20,200 bases of DNA from Pedobacter sp. UBA2067 (GCA_002333205.1 DDAD01000094.1:44643-64842); one strand, 5' to 3'. Shown: positions 1-7,676, counted from the first letter of the stretch. Notes: generated by a model from the sequence alone, not told the origin. A program made the numbers and translations.

Positions 1-229
1 ATTGGTTAACATTAAGCATATGAATAGCGGCATGTGAAACTCATTGTACGTCCTTTTAGTCTATTCTTTATGGAGCTTTAGAGATCAGGAAAGAAACCTA
101 ACATGCTAACCCATTATTAAGGTTTAACAAGATGGAGGGTGGAAAGGTCTAGCCGAAGCTAATGGAAAAATATCATTGAAGAAAGTATGAAATTTTATAT
201 CTGCTGATCAAACTAACCGTTTATTAACA
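1..229. other. Non-coding stretch upstream of the HD-domain gene
   Basis: All three forward frames from the window edge close within about 33 bases, and I found no long reverse frame. There is no recognisable tRNA, promoter of the TAnnTTTG type or terminator. The only symmetry noticed is a weak 6-bp inverted repeat (AAACCT at 94-99, AGGTTT at 120-125). It may be the 3' flank of a gene outside the window plus the leader of the following gene. Confidence 0.5.
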
Positions 230-820
230 ATGGAAACTAATCAATTATTACAGCAAGTGGAGTTTATCAAGGAGATTGATAAGCTAAAATATATTCAGCG
301 CAGAACCAAATTGTTCAATAGCGACAGGTGCGAAAATGATGCAGAGCATAGTTGGCATTTGGCAATGATGACAATCGTTTTAGAAGAGCATGCGAATCAC
401 CCGATTGATGTATTAAAAGTTGTGAAGATGGTGCTGATACATGATATTGTCGAAATAGACGCTGGTGATACTTTCATTTATGACACAACAAAAAATCATG
501 ATAATACAGAAGAAGAGCTTTTGGCCGCAAGACGTATCTTTGGTCTTTTGCCAGCTTCTCAGGCAAAAGAATTTATAGATATCTGGTTAGAATTCGAAGA
601 GGGAATGACGGAAGAGGCCAAATTTGCAAGATCTATGGATAGGTTTGAGCCATTACTGCAAAACACCTCGAACAATGGCGGAACCTGGGCGGAATTCAAT
701 GTAACCTATGATAAAGTTTATAATAAGAAGAAAGCTATTGAAAGAGGGTCAAGTTCTATCTGGAAGTTTGCTAACGATTTGCTAAACGAAAGTGTTTATA
801 AAGGGATTTTAAAGAAATAA
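230..820 (+). CDS. HD-domain phosphohydrolase, YfbR/HDDC2-like (probable 5'-deoxynucleotidase)
   Basis: This 196-residue protein matches the YfbR/HDDC2 group of HD-domain hydrolases, which remove phosphate from (deoxy)nucleoside monophosphates in the cytoplasm using a bound divalent metal. The metal ligands of an HD domain are visible in order: His40 in the segment ENDAEHSWH, the His71-Asp72 doublet in LIHDIVEIDAGD, and Asp137 in SMDRFEPLLQN. The length is that of a complete single-domain member, and there is no signal peptide or membrane segment. The ATG at 230 is the first residue of a well-conserved N-terminus. The gene stands alone, with non-coding DNA on both sides. The fold is certain; the exact substrate is inferred from family resemblance. 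Confidence 0.85.
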   Translation: METNQLLQQVEFIKEIDKLKYIQRRTKLFNSDRCENDAEHSWHLAMMTIVLEEHANHPIDVLKVVKMVLIHDIVEIDAGDTFIYDTTKNHDNTEEELLAARRIFGLLPASQAKEFIDIWLEFEEGMTEEAKFARSMDRFEPLLQNTSNNGGTWAEFNVTYDKVYNKKKAIERGSSSIWKFANDLLNESVYKGILKK

Positions 821-866
821 ACAATCATTACCAACACAAGCATTTCACGGATATGTCTCAAAAAAG

Positions 867-1015
867 GAACGATATCGTTTAACAAGTACCCAGTCGAGGT
901 TGTGCTAGACAGCGCACACTTACAGCGTTGAAGCACAACCCTTTTTGCTTAAGGTGCTCCATCTTAGGAGGTAGACTTTTCAGAATTTCAATTGAACCAC
1001 TCCGAGATATCGTTC
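867..1015. repeat. 149-bp element bounded by a perfect 10-bp inverted repeat
   Basis: GAACGATATC at 867-876 is the exact reverse complement of GATATCGTTC at 1006-1015. The left arm also forms a 12-bp palindrome AACGATATCGTT at 868-879. Inside are a two-part hairpin (898-940), a small CTCC/GGAG hairpin (957-970) and the palindrome TTCAATTGAA (987-996). This is either a structured non-coding RNA closed by a long-range stem or a small non-autonomous mobile element (MITE-like). I see no convincing target-site duplication beside the arms. The symmetry is read directly; the identity is unknown. Confidence 0.5.
898..946 (+). terminator. Hairpin with short T run, possible terminator
   Basis: GGTTGTGCT (898-906) pairs perfectly with AGCACAACC (932-940). 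Inside it, AGCGC (911-915) can pair with GCGTT (925-929) around a 9-base loop, separated by a 4/2 internal loop. CTTTTT follows at 941-946. It lies about 78 bases after the HD gene stop and could end that transcript, or be one arm of a larger RNA fold across 867-1015. Confidence 0.4.
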
Positions 1016-1120
1016 AATCCTAAAATATTGTCTTCAGCCTTGAATTTTTTCCCATGTAAGGTACAATACTTGAAAGTTTGCATGATTTATCCGTAATTTC
1101 CTTCATCAAAATAGAATCAA

Positions 1121-1912
1121 ATGATCAGCAATCATGAAATTGACTACAATGTATATGGTGAAGAAATGCAATATGTAGAGGTTGAGCTGGACCCTAATGA
1201 AACGGCCATCGCGGAACCTGGAGCCTTTATGATGATGGACGAAGGCATACAGATGCAGACCATCTTTGGAGACGGCAGTCAGCAGGACAGTGGACTGTTA
1301 GGTAAGCTCTTTAGTGCAGGTAAGCGTTTGCTTACCGGTGAAAGCCTGTTTATGACCGCGTTTACCAATGTGGCTTATGGCAAAAAGCGGGTGAGTTTCG
1401 CCTCGCCTTATCCAGGCAAGATCATCCCGATCGATCTTCAGCAGCTTGGCGGCAGGATCACCTGTCAAAAGGATGCTTTTCTTTGCGCCGCCAAAGGGGT
1501 AAGCGTTAGTATCGCCTTTCAACGTAAGCTTGGTACCGGCTTGTTTGGTGGAGAAGGGTTCATCATGCAGAAGCTGGAGGGGGATGGCATGGCCTTTATG
1601 CATGCCGGAGGGCATGTGCTGGAAAGAACCATACAGTATGGAGAAACCCTAAAGATCGATACCGGCTGCCTGGTGGCATTTACTTCCGGTATCGACTATG
1701 ATATTGAATTCGTTGGCGGCATCAAAAACACCATTTTCGGTGGAGAAGGTGTGTTCTTTGCTACCCTACGTGGTAGTGGTAAGGTCTGGATCCAATCACT
1801 TCCAATCAGCAGACTTGCCGGACGCATCTTGCAATATGGTACAGTAAACCGCAAAGAGGAAGGCAGCATTTTAGGTGGCTTGGGCAACCTGCTTGATGGT
1901 GATGGCCGTTAA
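1121..1912 (+). CDS. AIM24/TIGR00266-family protein
   Basis: This 263-residue protein belongs to the AIM24 family (Pfam AIM24, TIGR00266), named after a yeast mitochondrial inner-membrane biogenesis protein and widespread in bacteria, where its molecular role is not established. Family features seen are the N-terminal VELDPNETAIAEPGAFMMMD, the repeated glycine-rich FGGEGF motifs near the middle (GTGLFGGEGF) and later (NTIFGGEGVFF), and a beta-rich, tandemly repeated layout. No signal peptide or transmembrane helix is evident. The tail is Gly-rich (EEGSILGGLGNLLDGDGR). The stop codon abuts that of the convergent receptor gene with no spacer, so there is no room for a terminator between them. 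Family assignment is firm; function is unknown. Confidence 0.85.
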   Translation: MISNHEIDYNVYGEEMQYVEVELDPNETAIAEPGAFMMMDEGIQMQTIFGDGSQQDSGLLGKLFSAGKRLLTGESLFMTAFTNVAYGKKRVSFASPYPGKIIPIDLQQLGGRITCQKDAFLCAAKGVSVSIAFQRKLGTGLFGGEGFIMQKLEGDGMAFMHAGGHVLERTIQYGETLKIDTGCLVAFTSGIDYDIEFVGGIKNTIFGGEGVFFATLRGSGKVWIQSLPISRLAGRILQYGTVNRKEEGSILGGLGNLLDGDGR

Positions 1913-4000
1913 TCAATTTTTAAGCTGATATCGGATGCCAAAGAACCATCTGATTCCCTGATTAGGTGCGTAGACATAAGAAGGGTCGAAGGTCAGGCCG
2001 TATGGATTCTCCGGAGTCACCATTGCCTGACCTGCCTCATTAAACTGCACTTGCTTATCAAAAGGATCATGTGATCGGGCAATTAAAAAAGGATTGCCCT
2101 TGTTTGGGGTCCAGTTTAAAAGGTTCTTTACGCCCCCATAAAGATCTATGCCATTGCGGAGGCTTTTCGTAAGCTGCACATTCTGTATGCTCCACCATGG
2201 AGAAATAGGCTTGCGAGGATCGGTATCGCTTAATAATGGCAGCCGCATCGGACCATAAACGTTCCCGGTGTAGTCGATTTGTATACCCGACTTTTCGTGT
2301 TTATAGCCGATGTTCCAAACGCCGGTGAAATGCTCCGTAAAGAGTTGCTTGATCTTTATACCCTTTTGTTTACTGTAGACATCCATCAAGGTGCCACCGA
2401 CCAGAAACTTCAGCCCATTCTTTAGGCTCAGGTCTGCATTCAGGGAAAACCCTTGAGACACGGCATAGCCATCCAGATTGTTATAGATGATCTTATTCGG
2501 GTCGGTTTCATAATCAGCAATGATCTTGTTGTTAAACCAGGTGTAAAATGCGGTTGCATCAAGACCAAATATGCCGCCGCCAGGGGTATACATCCGTTTA
2601 ACAAAGTTGATGTTTCCATTCCAGGAGGTTTCTGGTTTGAGATCATCTATAAAAACCACATCACGAGCACCGGTAAGTGCAGCATGATCCTCCGTGAAAA
2701 CATTGGCTACCCTAAAGCCATTTCCAAAACTCAGCCGTAAGATGTTGTGCTGGTCATCGGAATTCCACTTATAATTGATGCGGGGCGTCAGGATATTGCC
2801 GTGGATAGAATTATAATCGTACCTCACGCCAAGTAGGAGCGTGTTATTGGTGTCGAGTTTGATTTCATCTTGTAAGAAGGCTCCCGGAAGGTTGATGTGT
2901 GAAGCCCTGTTCAGATTAATATTGTGTGCTGCTGCGGTCGCAGGTGTGTTGTCGTCATAGAAGGTATACCTGTAAGCCAGTCCACCGAGCAGGTCATGGC
3001 GACCCAGACGCCGGTTCCAGGTGAGTTGCGCAAAGCCGATCTGCTGTTGTGCCTGGTAGTTCAGATTGCCGTAGACACTATTCTGATCGTGCGCATTTGC
3101 ACTGAAGGTAAAAAATAGCTTTTCCCGGAAGGGCAGCTGGTAAGTACCGAATAGTTCCCAGCGACTGGTATAGATGCTCTCCCCATAAACTTCATCACCT
3201 CCGCGGTATTTCTTGTCCCAGGTCATTTCTCCACCCCAACGGTCCTCATATACATAACGGCCGGCAAGGGAGAAAGCCCGGTTATGCTTTCGCTTGAAGT
3301 CCCACTTGTTGAATACAGAGATCCGGTGTTGCAGTGTCACATCCGTGAAGCCGTCCTTGTTGTTGTCTATCGGATGATCATAGATGAAGTGATTAAGCCC
3401 CAGCACCGAGGTGGCATTTTTACCAGCTGTGAATTTTGCTGCAAGGTCAGTATTTAGCTCCCCCCAGCTGGTACCAAAGATATCGGCAGATATCGCCGCT
3501 GCATCTTTGGGCTGTTTGGTGATGATGTTAATTAGCCCGCCCACCGCCTCACTTCCATAGAGGGTGGAGGCTGGACCTTTTACAATTTCTACCCGGTCAA
3601 TAATCGATTGCGGGATACCACTTAAGCCATAAACGGTAGACAAACCACTTACGATCGGCATGCCATCGATCAGGATCATGGTGTATGGTCCTTCCAATCC
3701 ATTGATGTGAATATCGCCCGTATTGCAGATGTTGCAGTTGAGCTGCGGGCGTACGCCGTTAATGTTCTGCAGACTTTCGAATATCGAGGGCGTAGGATTT
3801 GCCCGGAAGAACTTGGCGGTGTAGATCTCTACAGGTACCGGACTGTTGAGCTTTGATACTGCTTTCATGGTTCCGGACACTACAACTTCATCCAGCTGCA
3901 AAAGGCTGTCCTTTTTTGCCGCAGGGATGCTGTCCTGCTGTGCGAAAATATAAAGGCTCATCAGTAGTAAATACAAGATTAGTAAGAGTTTTAGCTTCAT
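1913..4000 (-). CDS. TonB-dependent outer-membrane receptor, probable metal/chelate uptake
   Basis: This complete 695-residue receptor should import a scarce ligand across the outer membrane using the TonB-ExbB-ExbD complex. A signal peptide covers residues 1-20 (cleavage after YIFA). A TonB-box-like LDEVVVSG follows at 36-43. The plug domain spans roughly 45-165 and includes ILIDGMPI and the typical VEIVKGPASTLYGSEAVGGLINIIT. The rest is a 22-strand-type barrel ending in WFFGIRYQLKN. There is no N-terminal carboxypeptidase-regulatory-like domain, so it is not SusC-like and resembles FepA/CirA/BtuB types. The plug carries a Cys-x-x-Cys (Cys89, Cys92, in LNCNICNTG). It diverges from a DtxR-family gene across a shared palindrome, so iron or manganese is the likely controlling signal. 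The substrate itself is not determined. Confidence 0.9.
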   Translation of the reverse strand: MKLKLLLILYLLLMSLYIFAQQDSIPAAKKDSLLQLDEVVVSGTMKAVSKLNSPVPVEIYTAKFFRANPTPSIFESLQNINGVRPQLNCNICNTGDIHINGLEGPYTMILIDGMPIVSGLSTVYGLSGIPQSIIDRVEIVKGPASTLYGSEAVGGLINIITKQPKDAAAISADIFGTSWGELNTDLAAKFTAGKNATSVLGLNHFIYDHPIDNNKDGFTDVTLQHRISVFNKWDFKRKHNRAFSLAGRYVYEDRWGGEMTWDKKYRGGDEVYGESIYTSRWELFGTYQLPFREKLFFTFSANAHDQNSVYGNLNYQAQQQIGFAQLTWNRRLGRHDLLGGLAYRYTFYDDNTPATAAAHNINLNRASHINLPGAFLQDEIKLDTNNTLLLGVRYDYNSIHGNILTPRINYKWNSDDQHNILRLSFGNGFRVANVFTEDHAALTGARDVVFIDDLKPETSWNGNINFVKRMYTPGGGIFGLDATAFYTWFNNKIIADYETDPNKIIYNNLDGYAVSQGFSLNADLSLKNGLKFLVGGTLMDVYSKQKGIKIKQLFTEHFTGVWNIGYKHEKSGIQIDYTGNVYGPMRLPLLSDTDPRKPISPWWSIQNVQLTKSLRNGIDLYGGVKNLLNWTPNKGNPFLIARSHDPFDKQVQFNEAGQAMVTPENPYGLTFDPSYVYAPNQGIRWFFGIRYQLKN

Positions 4001-4022
4001 GTCCGGTCATATATTAGAATTG

Positions 4023-4030
4023 CAAATATA
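4023..4030 (-). promoter_or_regulatory. -7 box of the TonB-dependent receptor promoter
   Basis: On the minus strand this reads TATATTTG, an exact match to the Bacteroidota -7 consensus TAnnTTTG. A TTG (4050-4052, minus) lies 19 bases upstream inside the palindrome arm, as expected for the -33 element. Transcription would begin near 4016, about 15 bases before the receptor start. Confidence 0.6.
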
Positions 4031-4054
4031 TATTGTTAGACAAGTCTAACAATA
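4031..4054. promoter_or_regulatory. Palindromic operator, probable DtxR/MntR-type box
   Basis: TATTGTTAGAC (4031-4041) and GTCTAACAATA (4044-4054) are perfect reverse complements around a central AA. The core TTAGAC-AA-GTCTAA resembles the TTAGnC..GnCTAA core of known DtxR/MntR boxes. The site lies exactly between the facing -7 boxes of the receptor gene and the DtxR-family gene and covers the -33 position of both, so a bound repressor would block both promoters. That this regulator binds here is inferred from symmetry, position and family. Confidence 0.75.
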
Positions 4055-4060
4055 ACTTTG
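4053..4060 (+). promoter_or_regulatory. -7 box of the DtxR-family gene promoter
   Basis: TAACTTTG matches the Bacteroidota -7 consensus TAnnTTTG. A TTG at 4034-4036, in the left palindrome arm, could serve as the -33 element, 16 bases upstream. Transcription would start near 4067 and give a leader of about 37 bases. The overlap with the palindrome predicts autoregulation. Confidence 0.6.
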
Positions 4061-4103
4061 TTTTAAATAAAAGAACAAGCAGGAGAATTCTTAATTTTGA
4101 TCT

Positions 4104-4763
4104 ATGTATTCTGTTGTTGAAGAGAACTACCTTAAAGCATTACTAAGCCTTGCGAACAGCGATGATGAGGTAAGCATCAATGAGTTGAGCAAAAGATTAA
4201 AGATCAAGATGCCAACTGTGAACAGCATGATGAAGCGGTTTGTGGAAAAGGAGCTGATCATCTATGAAAGTTATAAACCCGTTAAAATGACGGCCTTGGG
4301 AAAGCGTGAGGCCGCTATGGTGGTTCGCAAGCACCGGCTTACAGAGATGTTCCTGGTTGAGAAAATGGACTTCAACTGGGAAGAAGTACATGAGATTGCC
4401 GAGCAGATTGAACACATCAAGTCACCATTATTCTTTGAAAAGATGGATGCGCTATTGGGCTACCCGAAGTTTGATCCGCATGGTTCTCCAATTCCAGATA
4501 AAAATGGGGAAGTCACTGAGACGGCTTATGTTTCCTTGAGTCATTGTGATCCGCAGGAGGAAGTAACCTTGAAAGCGGTTGCAGATTCCTCGGAAGGATT
4601 TTTACGCTTTTTAAATGGCCGCTCCATGCTGCTGGGCGATCAGATCAGGGTTGTAGCCAAGGAGCCTTTTGATGGCAGCATGCAGGTCGAGATCAAAGGA
4701 AAATCTACCGAGATGTTTAGTCAGCTGATCTGCGACAAACTTATGGTTGAAAAAGCCAAGTAG
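4104..4763 (+). CDS. DtxR/MntR-family metal-dependent transcriptional regulator
   Basis: This 219-residue protein has the three-part layout of full-length DtxR relatives. A winged helix lies at about 1-70 (VSINELSKRLKIKMPTVNSM). The dimerization and metal-binding domain lies at about 71-140 (RKHRLTEMFLVEKM, HEIAEQIEHI). A C-terminal FeoA/SH3-like domain occupies about 150-219. Expected metal ligands are His77, Glu81, His96, Glu100, Glu103 and His104. The position equal to Met10 of DtxR or Asp8 of MntR is Asn8, while Glu100 sits where MntR has Glu and DtxR has Cys, so iron versus manganese preference cannot be settled by reading. With bound metal it should repress the divergent receptor and itself through the palindrome at 4031-4054. 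Confidence 0.92.
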   Translation: MYSVVEENYLKALLSLANSDDEVSINELSKRLKIKMPTVNSMMKRFVEKELIIYESYKPVKMTALGKREAAMVVRKHRLTEMFLVEKMDFNWEEVHEIAEQIEHIKSPLFFEKMDALLGYPKFDPHGSPIPDKNGEVTETAYVSLSHCDPQEEVTLKAVADSSEGFLRFLNGRSMLLGDQIRVVAKEPFDGSMQVEIKGKSTEMFSQLICDKLMVEKAK

Positions 4764-4826
4764 CTGTAGCGAATTTTGTTTTTAACTCGTATGTTTAAAT
4801 ATCAAGCAACCATTAAATTAACGTTC

Positions 4827-5219
4827 ATGAAAAACGCGATCAAACTACTTTCTATTGTTCTTATGCTATTCTTTGCTGCCTGTGATAAGGATGATGCAAA
4901 ACTTGACCACAACACGCTTCCTGGTAAGTGGAAGCTTAGTGAAAGCTGGACAGGTGGAGGGTCTGGTAAAGAAGATTGGAAGCCTGTAAAAACACAGGCG
5001 GTTGTGGAGTTTAAATCCGATGGCACTATAGCGGGGAATGCCTTTGAAGGGTATGTAAGTTATGTAATTAAGGACAGTTCGACCTTGGTGCTTTCCAGAG
5101 CAGATAAGACAGAACAACTTTATAGCTATAGCCTTAAAGACGGCAAACTGACCATGAGTCCTGCAGGACCGATCTATTGTACCGATGGCTGTGGTAGCCG
5201 ATACATCAAAACCAATTAA
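4827..5219 (+). CDS. Small lipocalin-like lipoprotein
   Basis: I start this at the ATG at 4827, giving 130 residues. An in-frame TTG lies upstream at 4776, but only the ATG puts the signal peptide at the N-terminus. The signal peptide MKNAIKLLSIVLMLFFAAC ends in a lipobox with Cys19 as the lipidated residue. Residues after the Cys are DKDD, which resembles the acidic lipoprotein export signal for surface display in Bacteroidota. The mature part begins LPGKWKLSES and alternates beta segments such as AVVEFKSDGTI and STLVLSRADK, as in lipocalin-like domains common in this phylum. Two cysteines near the end (YCTDGCG) may form a disulfide. It follows the DtxR gene by 63 bases in the same direction, so co-transcription is possible. 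Ligand unknown. Confidence 0.75.
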   Translation: MKNAIKLLSIVLMLFFAACDKDDAKLDHNTLPGKWKLSESWTGGGSGKEDWKPVKTQAVVEFKSDGTIAGNAFEGYVSYVIKDSSTLVLSRADKTEQLYSYSLKDGKLTMSPAGPIYCTDGCGSRYIKTN

Positions 5220-5224
5220 ACACA

Positions 5225-6115
5225 TTAAGTAAGATCTGGGTCCTTCCGGTCTTGTTCATGTATAAATTCCAGAATGGCGCGGTTCACTTCCGCGCTTTTT
5301 TCGTGTTGCAGCCAGTGTGTCGCATCGGGAAAGGTGTGCAGTTCGCCATTGCGCGCAAAGTCCATACTAGCTTTTGCGAGCGAGAAATCAAGCGATAGGT
5401 CCTGCTTTCCCCAGAGCAGGAGCAATGGCAGGAACACCGGTTTTGGTGCTTTAATATTGTCTTTAAATTCTCTACTAATTCGGATGGCGCGGTACCAGTT
5501 GATCATTGTTGTGAGACTGCCTTTCCATGCCTGCGTATACCGTTCCATATCCGTTGGACTAAAGGTTCCGGGGAGGGCCATGTTCAGCATACTCTTACGA
5601 AGTAGCTTGAAGTTATTTCGTCCGAAGAGCCATTCCGGAATCCAAGGCAGCTGGAAAAGGTAGATATACCAGCTTCTTAAAGTCTGCCTTGGGGAGATGC
5701 GCTTGCGGAGCACGCCGGGATGCGGCGCATTCAGAATGGTGATGGTCTTAAACGGCTTCGGATGATAGATCCCGAGTAGCCAGGACACGATACCGCCCCA
5801 ATCATGACCTACAAGGTGCACTTCTTTTAATTCCAGCACTTCAATCAGACTTACAATGTCTTCCATGAGGTGTTTGCAGCGATAAGCCTTCAGGCTCCTC
5901 GGTTTACCGCTGCGATGGTATCCGCGTTGATCGGGCACAATCACGCGGTAACCACGGTCGGCAAAATAGGTGATCTGATCCTTCCAGCCATACCAGAAAT
6001 CAGGGAATCCATGCAGGAAAATTAAAGGTCTTCCGGCTGCGGGTCCTGCATCAATCAGGTGTATGTCGATGTTGTTTAATTTATAGTGCTGGCTCTTGAT
6101 GTCTGCTGTTTTCAT
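5225..6115 (-). CDS. Alpha/beta hydrolase, soluble epoxide hydrolase-like
   Basis: This 296-residue cytoplasmic enzyme is of the epoxide hydrolase branch of alpha/beta hydrolases, which open epoxides to diols through an aspartyl ester intermediate. Seen are the oxyanion motif HGFPDFWYGW (35-44), the nucleophile elbow GHDWGG with Asp105, the acid in LLWGKQD (Asp239) and the base in DATHWLQ (His267). The cap region carries Tyr150/Tyr152 in SWYIYLFQLP and Tyr208 in INWYRA, where epoxide hydrolases hold the two epoxide-activating tyrosines. This favours that activity over haloalkane dehalogenase. The stop lies five bases from the convergent lipoprotein stop. The start diverges from the histidine kinase, with 57 bases between the two start codons. 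The natural substrate is unknown. Confidence 0.85.
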   Translation of the reverse strand: MKTADIKSQHYKLNNIDIHLIDAGPAAGRPLIFLHGFPDFWYGWKDQITYFADRGYRVIVPDQRGYHRSGKPRSLKAYRCKHLMEDIVSLIEVLELKEVHLVGHDWGGIVSWLLGIYHPKPFKTITILNAPHPGVLRKRISPRQTLRSWYIYLFQLPWIPEWLFGRNNFKLLRKSMLNMALPGTFSPTDMERYTQAWKGSLTTMINWYRAIRISREFKDNIKAPKPVFLPLLLLWGKQDLSLDFSLAKASMDFARNGELHTFPDATHWLQHEKSAEVNRAILEFIHEQDRKDPDLT

Positions 6116-6172
6116 ATCTCATTAGAAACCAACGAAATATTTTTTTGTTATTCTATTCCCAAGAAATTTTTT

Positions 6173-7618
6173 ATGAAGGAACAGTTGCCGGAAACGGATT
6201 ATAAGAATAAATATGAGGAGTGTAATGGCAGGTTTGAAGGCGTATTCGAACATACTTCTGCCGCAAGCAAGATCATCAATTCAGATCTGGAGATTGTAAA
6301 GGTAAACCGTGCCCTGATTGACCTGCTCGGCTTTTCGGAAGCTGAAATCGTAGGTACCAAAATCATGGACTATGCATGTAAAGATGTGGTGCACCATTGG
6401 GAGGACCTGCAGAAGGCCATGTGGAAACATGGACAGTCTTACTTTAAACTGGATGCATGTTTGGTTCGCAAAGATAAAACACTGGCCTGGGTGCACATCA
6501 CCACAGTACTTTTCCAGCAGGACAAGGAGAATTTTGCTTACACCGTGCTGGACGACTTCAGTTACCAGAAAAACCTGGAGGAAATGGAAAAGCGTTTGAG
6601 CATGGCATTGGAGAATTCAAGAATGGCTGTCTGGGAGCTGGATCTGGGCGATGGTTCAATTGTCCATACAGCTGGTTTCAAGCAGCTGTTCGGCATACAG
6701 GATCCGCTGAAGGCCTGGAACCGGGAACAGCTGTTGCGGCAATTTGTAAGGGAAGACGCAGACAAGCTGAGGGAGGTACTGGCGCAGATCAGCAGCGAGA
6801 CAGCCATCGATTTTCAGGGTCGCATCCGCACCCTGGATGGTGTGGTGCGCTGGGTGTATTTACAGGGAAAGCCCGCTGGTGAAGCAGGACACCATCCAAA
6901 AAAGATTTTAGGTACGATTACCGATATCACCAAGGAGAAACTTGCCGAGCGTGACAAGGATGACTTCATTGGAATCGCCAGTCATGAGCTGCGTACCCCG
7001 ATTACCGCTTTGAAGGCTTCTCTGCAGCTGCTGGATACGATGAAACAGGGGACTAACTCTAAAACTGCCAGCTTGATCACGCAGGCTAATAAAAGTATGC
7101 ATAAGATTACGGGGCTGATCGATGATCTGCTGAACGTGAATAACCTCAAGGAGGGGCAACTACAGTTACGAAAGAGCCACTTTCGCATAGGCAGCGCCAT
7201 TGATGACTGTTGCATGCATGTGACTGCTGAAGGTGTTTTCGAGATCATCCGCAGTGGTGATCTTGATGCGGAGGTAGAAGCCGACTCTGAGCGGATTCAG
7301 CAGGTTGTGATTAACCTGGTGAATAATGCCATGAAATATGCCCATGGAACGCGGGAGATTCGGATCGATGCGAAGAAAATGGAGAATGCGTTACAGGTGT
7401 CTGTGACAGATCAGGGACCAGGAATTGAAAAGGAGAAGCTACCCTATCTGTTCAATCGTTTTTACCGTGCGGATCTCAGTTCGGGACAGTACTCCGGATT
7501 GGGCCTGGGGCTGTACATTGCAGCGGAAATCATCAGGCGGCACAAAGGGCAGATTGGCGTGGATAGTACACCAGGTGAGGGCAGCACCTTCTGGTTTACC
7601 CTGCCCCTGGATACTTAA
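6173..7618 (+). CDS. PAS-domain sensor histidine kinase
   Basis: The ATG at 6173 gives 481 residues; an in-frame TTG at 6086 lies inside the divergent hydrolase gene and is less likely. Two PAS/PAC units occupy about 15-135 and 140-255 (the second closing with ILGTITDITKEK). Then come HisKA with phospho-accepting His271 (FIGIASHELRTP), and HATPase_c with N box Asn384/Asn385 (INLVNNAMKYA), G1 box DQGPGI (413-418), F box LFNRFYR and G2 box GLGLGL (442-447). No transmembrane segment is seen, so it should sense an intracellular or redox signal, or act through partner proteins. No response regulator gene is adjacent, making it an orphan kinase here. A strong terminator follows. Confidence 0.93.
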   Translation: MKEQLPETDYKNKYEECNGRFEGVFEHTSAASKIINSDLEIVKVNRALIDLLGFSEAEIVGTKIMDYACKDVVHHWEDLQKAMWKHGQSYFKLDACLVRKDKTLAWVHITTVLFQQDKENFAYTVLDDFSYQKNLEEMEKRLSMALENSRMAVWELDLGDGSIVHTAGFKQLFGIQDPLKAWNREQLLRQFVREDADKLREVLAQISSETAIDFQGRIRTLDGVVRWVYLQGKPAGEAGHHPKKILGTITDITKEKLAERDKDDFIGIASHELRTPITALKASLQLLDTMKQGTNSKTASLITQANKSMHKITGLIDDLLNVNNLKEGQLQLRKSHFRIGSAIDDCCMHVTAEGVFEIIRSGDLDAEVEADSERIQQVVINLVNNAMKYAHGTREIRIDAKKMENALQVSVTDQGPGIEKEKLPYLFNRFYRADLSSGQYSGLGLGLYIAAEIIRRHKGQIGVDSTPGEGSTFWFTLPLDT

Positions 7619-7647
7619 GATTTGGCCTTCTGGCTAGGCAAAATGAA

Positions 7648-7676
7648 AATGGCCCTTTCGGGCCATTCTTATTTTT
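7648..7676. terminator. Bidirectional intrinsic terminator between convergent genes
   Basis: AATGGCCC (7648-7655) and GGGCCATT (7660-7667) form a perfect 8-bp stem with a TTTC loop. On the plus strand it is followed by CTTATTTTTT and ends the histidine kinase transcript. On the minus strand a T-rich run (TTTTCATTTTG) follows, so it can also serve the epimerase gene, whose stop codon abuts it. Confidence 0.85.

Larger units (their letters stand above)
821..1120. other. 300-bp non-coding stretch with structured element
   Basis: There is no credible coding frame on either strand. The stretch holds the inverted-repeat-bounded element at 867-1015 and the hairpin at 898-946, both listed separately. 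The last 100 bases before the next gene are AT-rich. They contain TTG and TACTTG-like strings, but I could not find a convincing TAnnTTTG promoter. Confidence 0.55.

Noticed and set aside
880..1003. About 40-codon open frame on the minus strand inside the inverted-repeat element
   Set aside because: It is short, has no clear start codon, and overlaps strong hairpins; more likely non-coding.
4776..4826. N-terminal extension of the lipocalin-like protein from a TTG
   Set aside because: It would bury the lipoprotein signal peptide; the ATG at 4827 fits better.
4866..5225. 119-residue minus-strand open frame
   Set aside because: It is antisense to the lipoprotein gene, with no recognisable features.
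5274..5663. 129-residue plus-strand open frame
   Set aside because: It is a shadow of the epoxide hydrolase gene on the opposite strand.
6086..6172. N-terminal extension of the histidine kinase from a TTG
   Set aside because: It overlaps the divergent hydrolase start and lies upstream of a good ATG at 6173 preceding the PAS domain.
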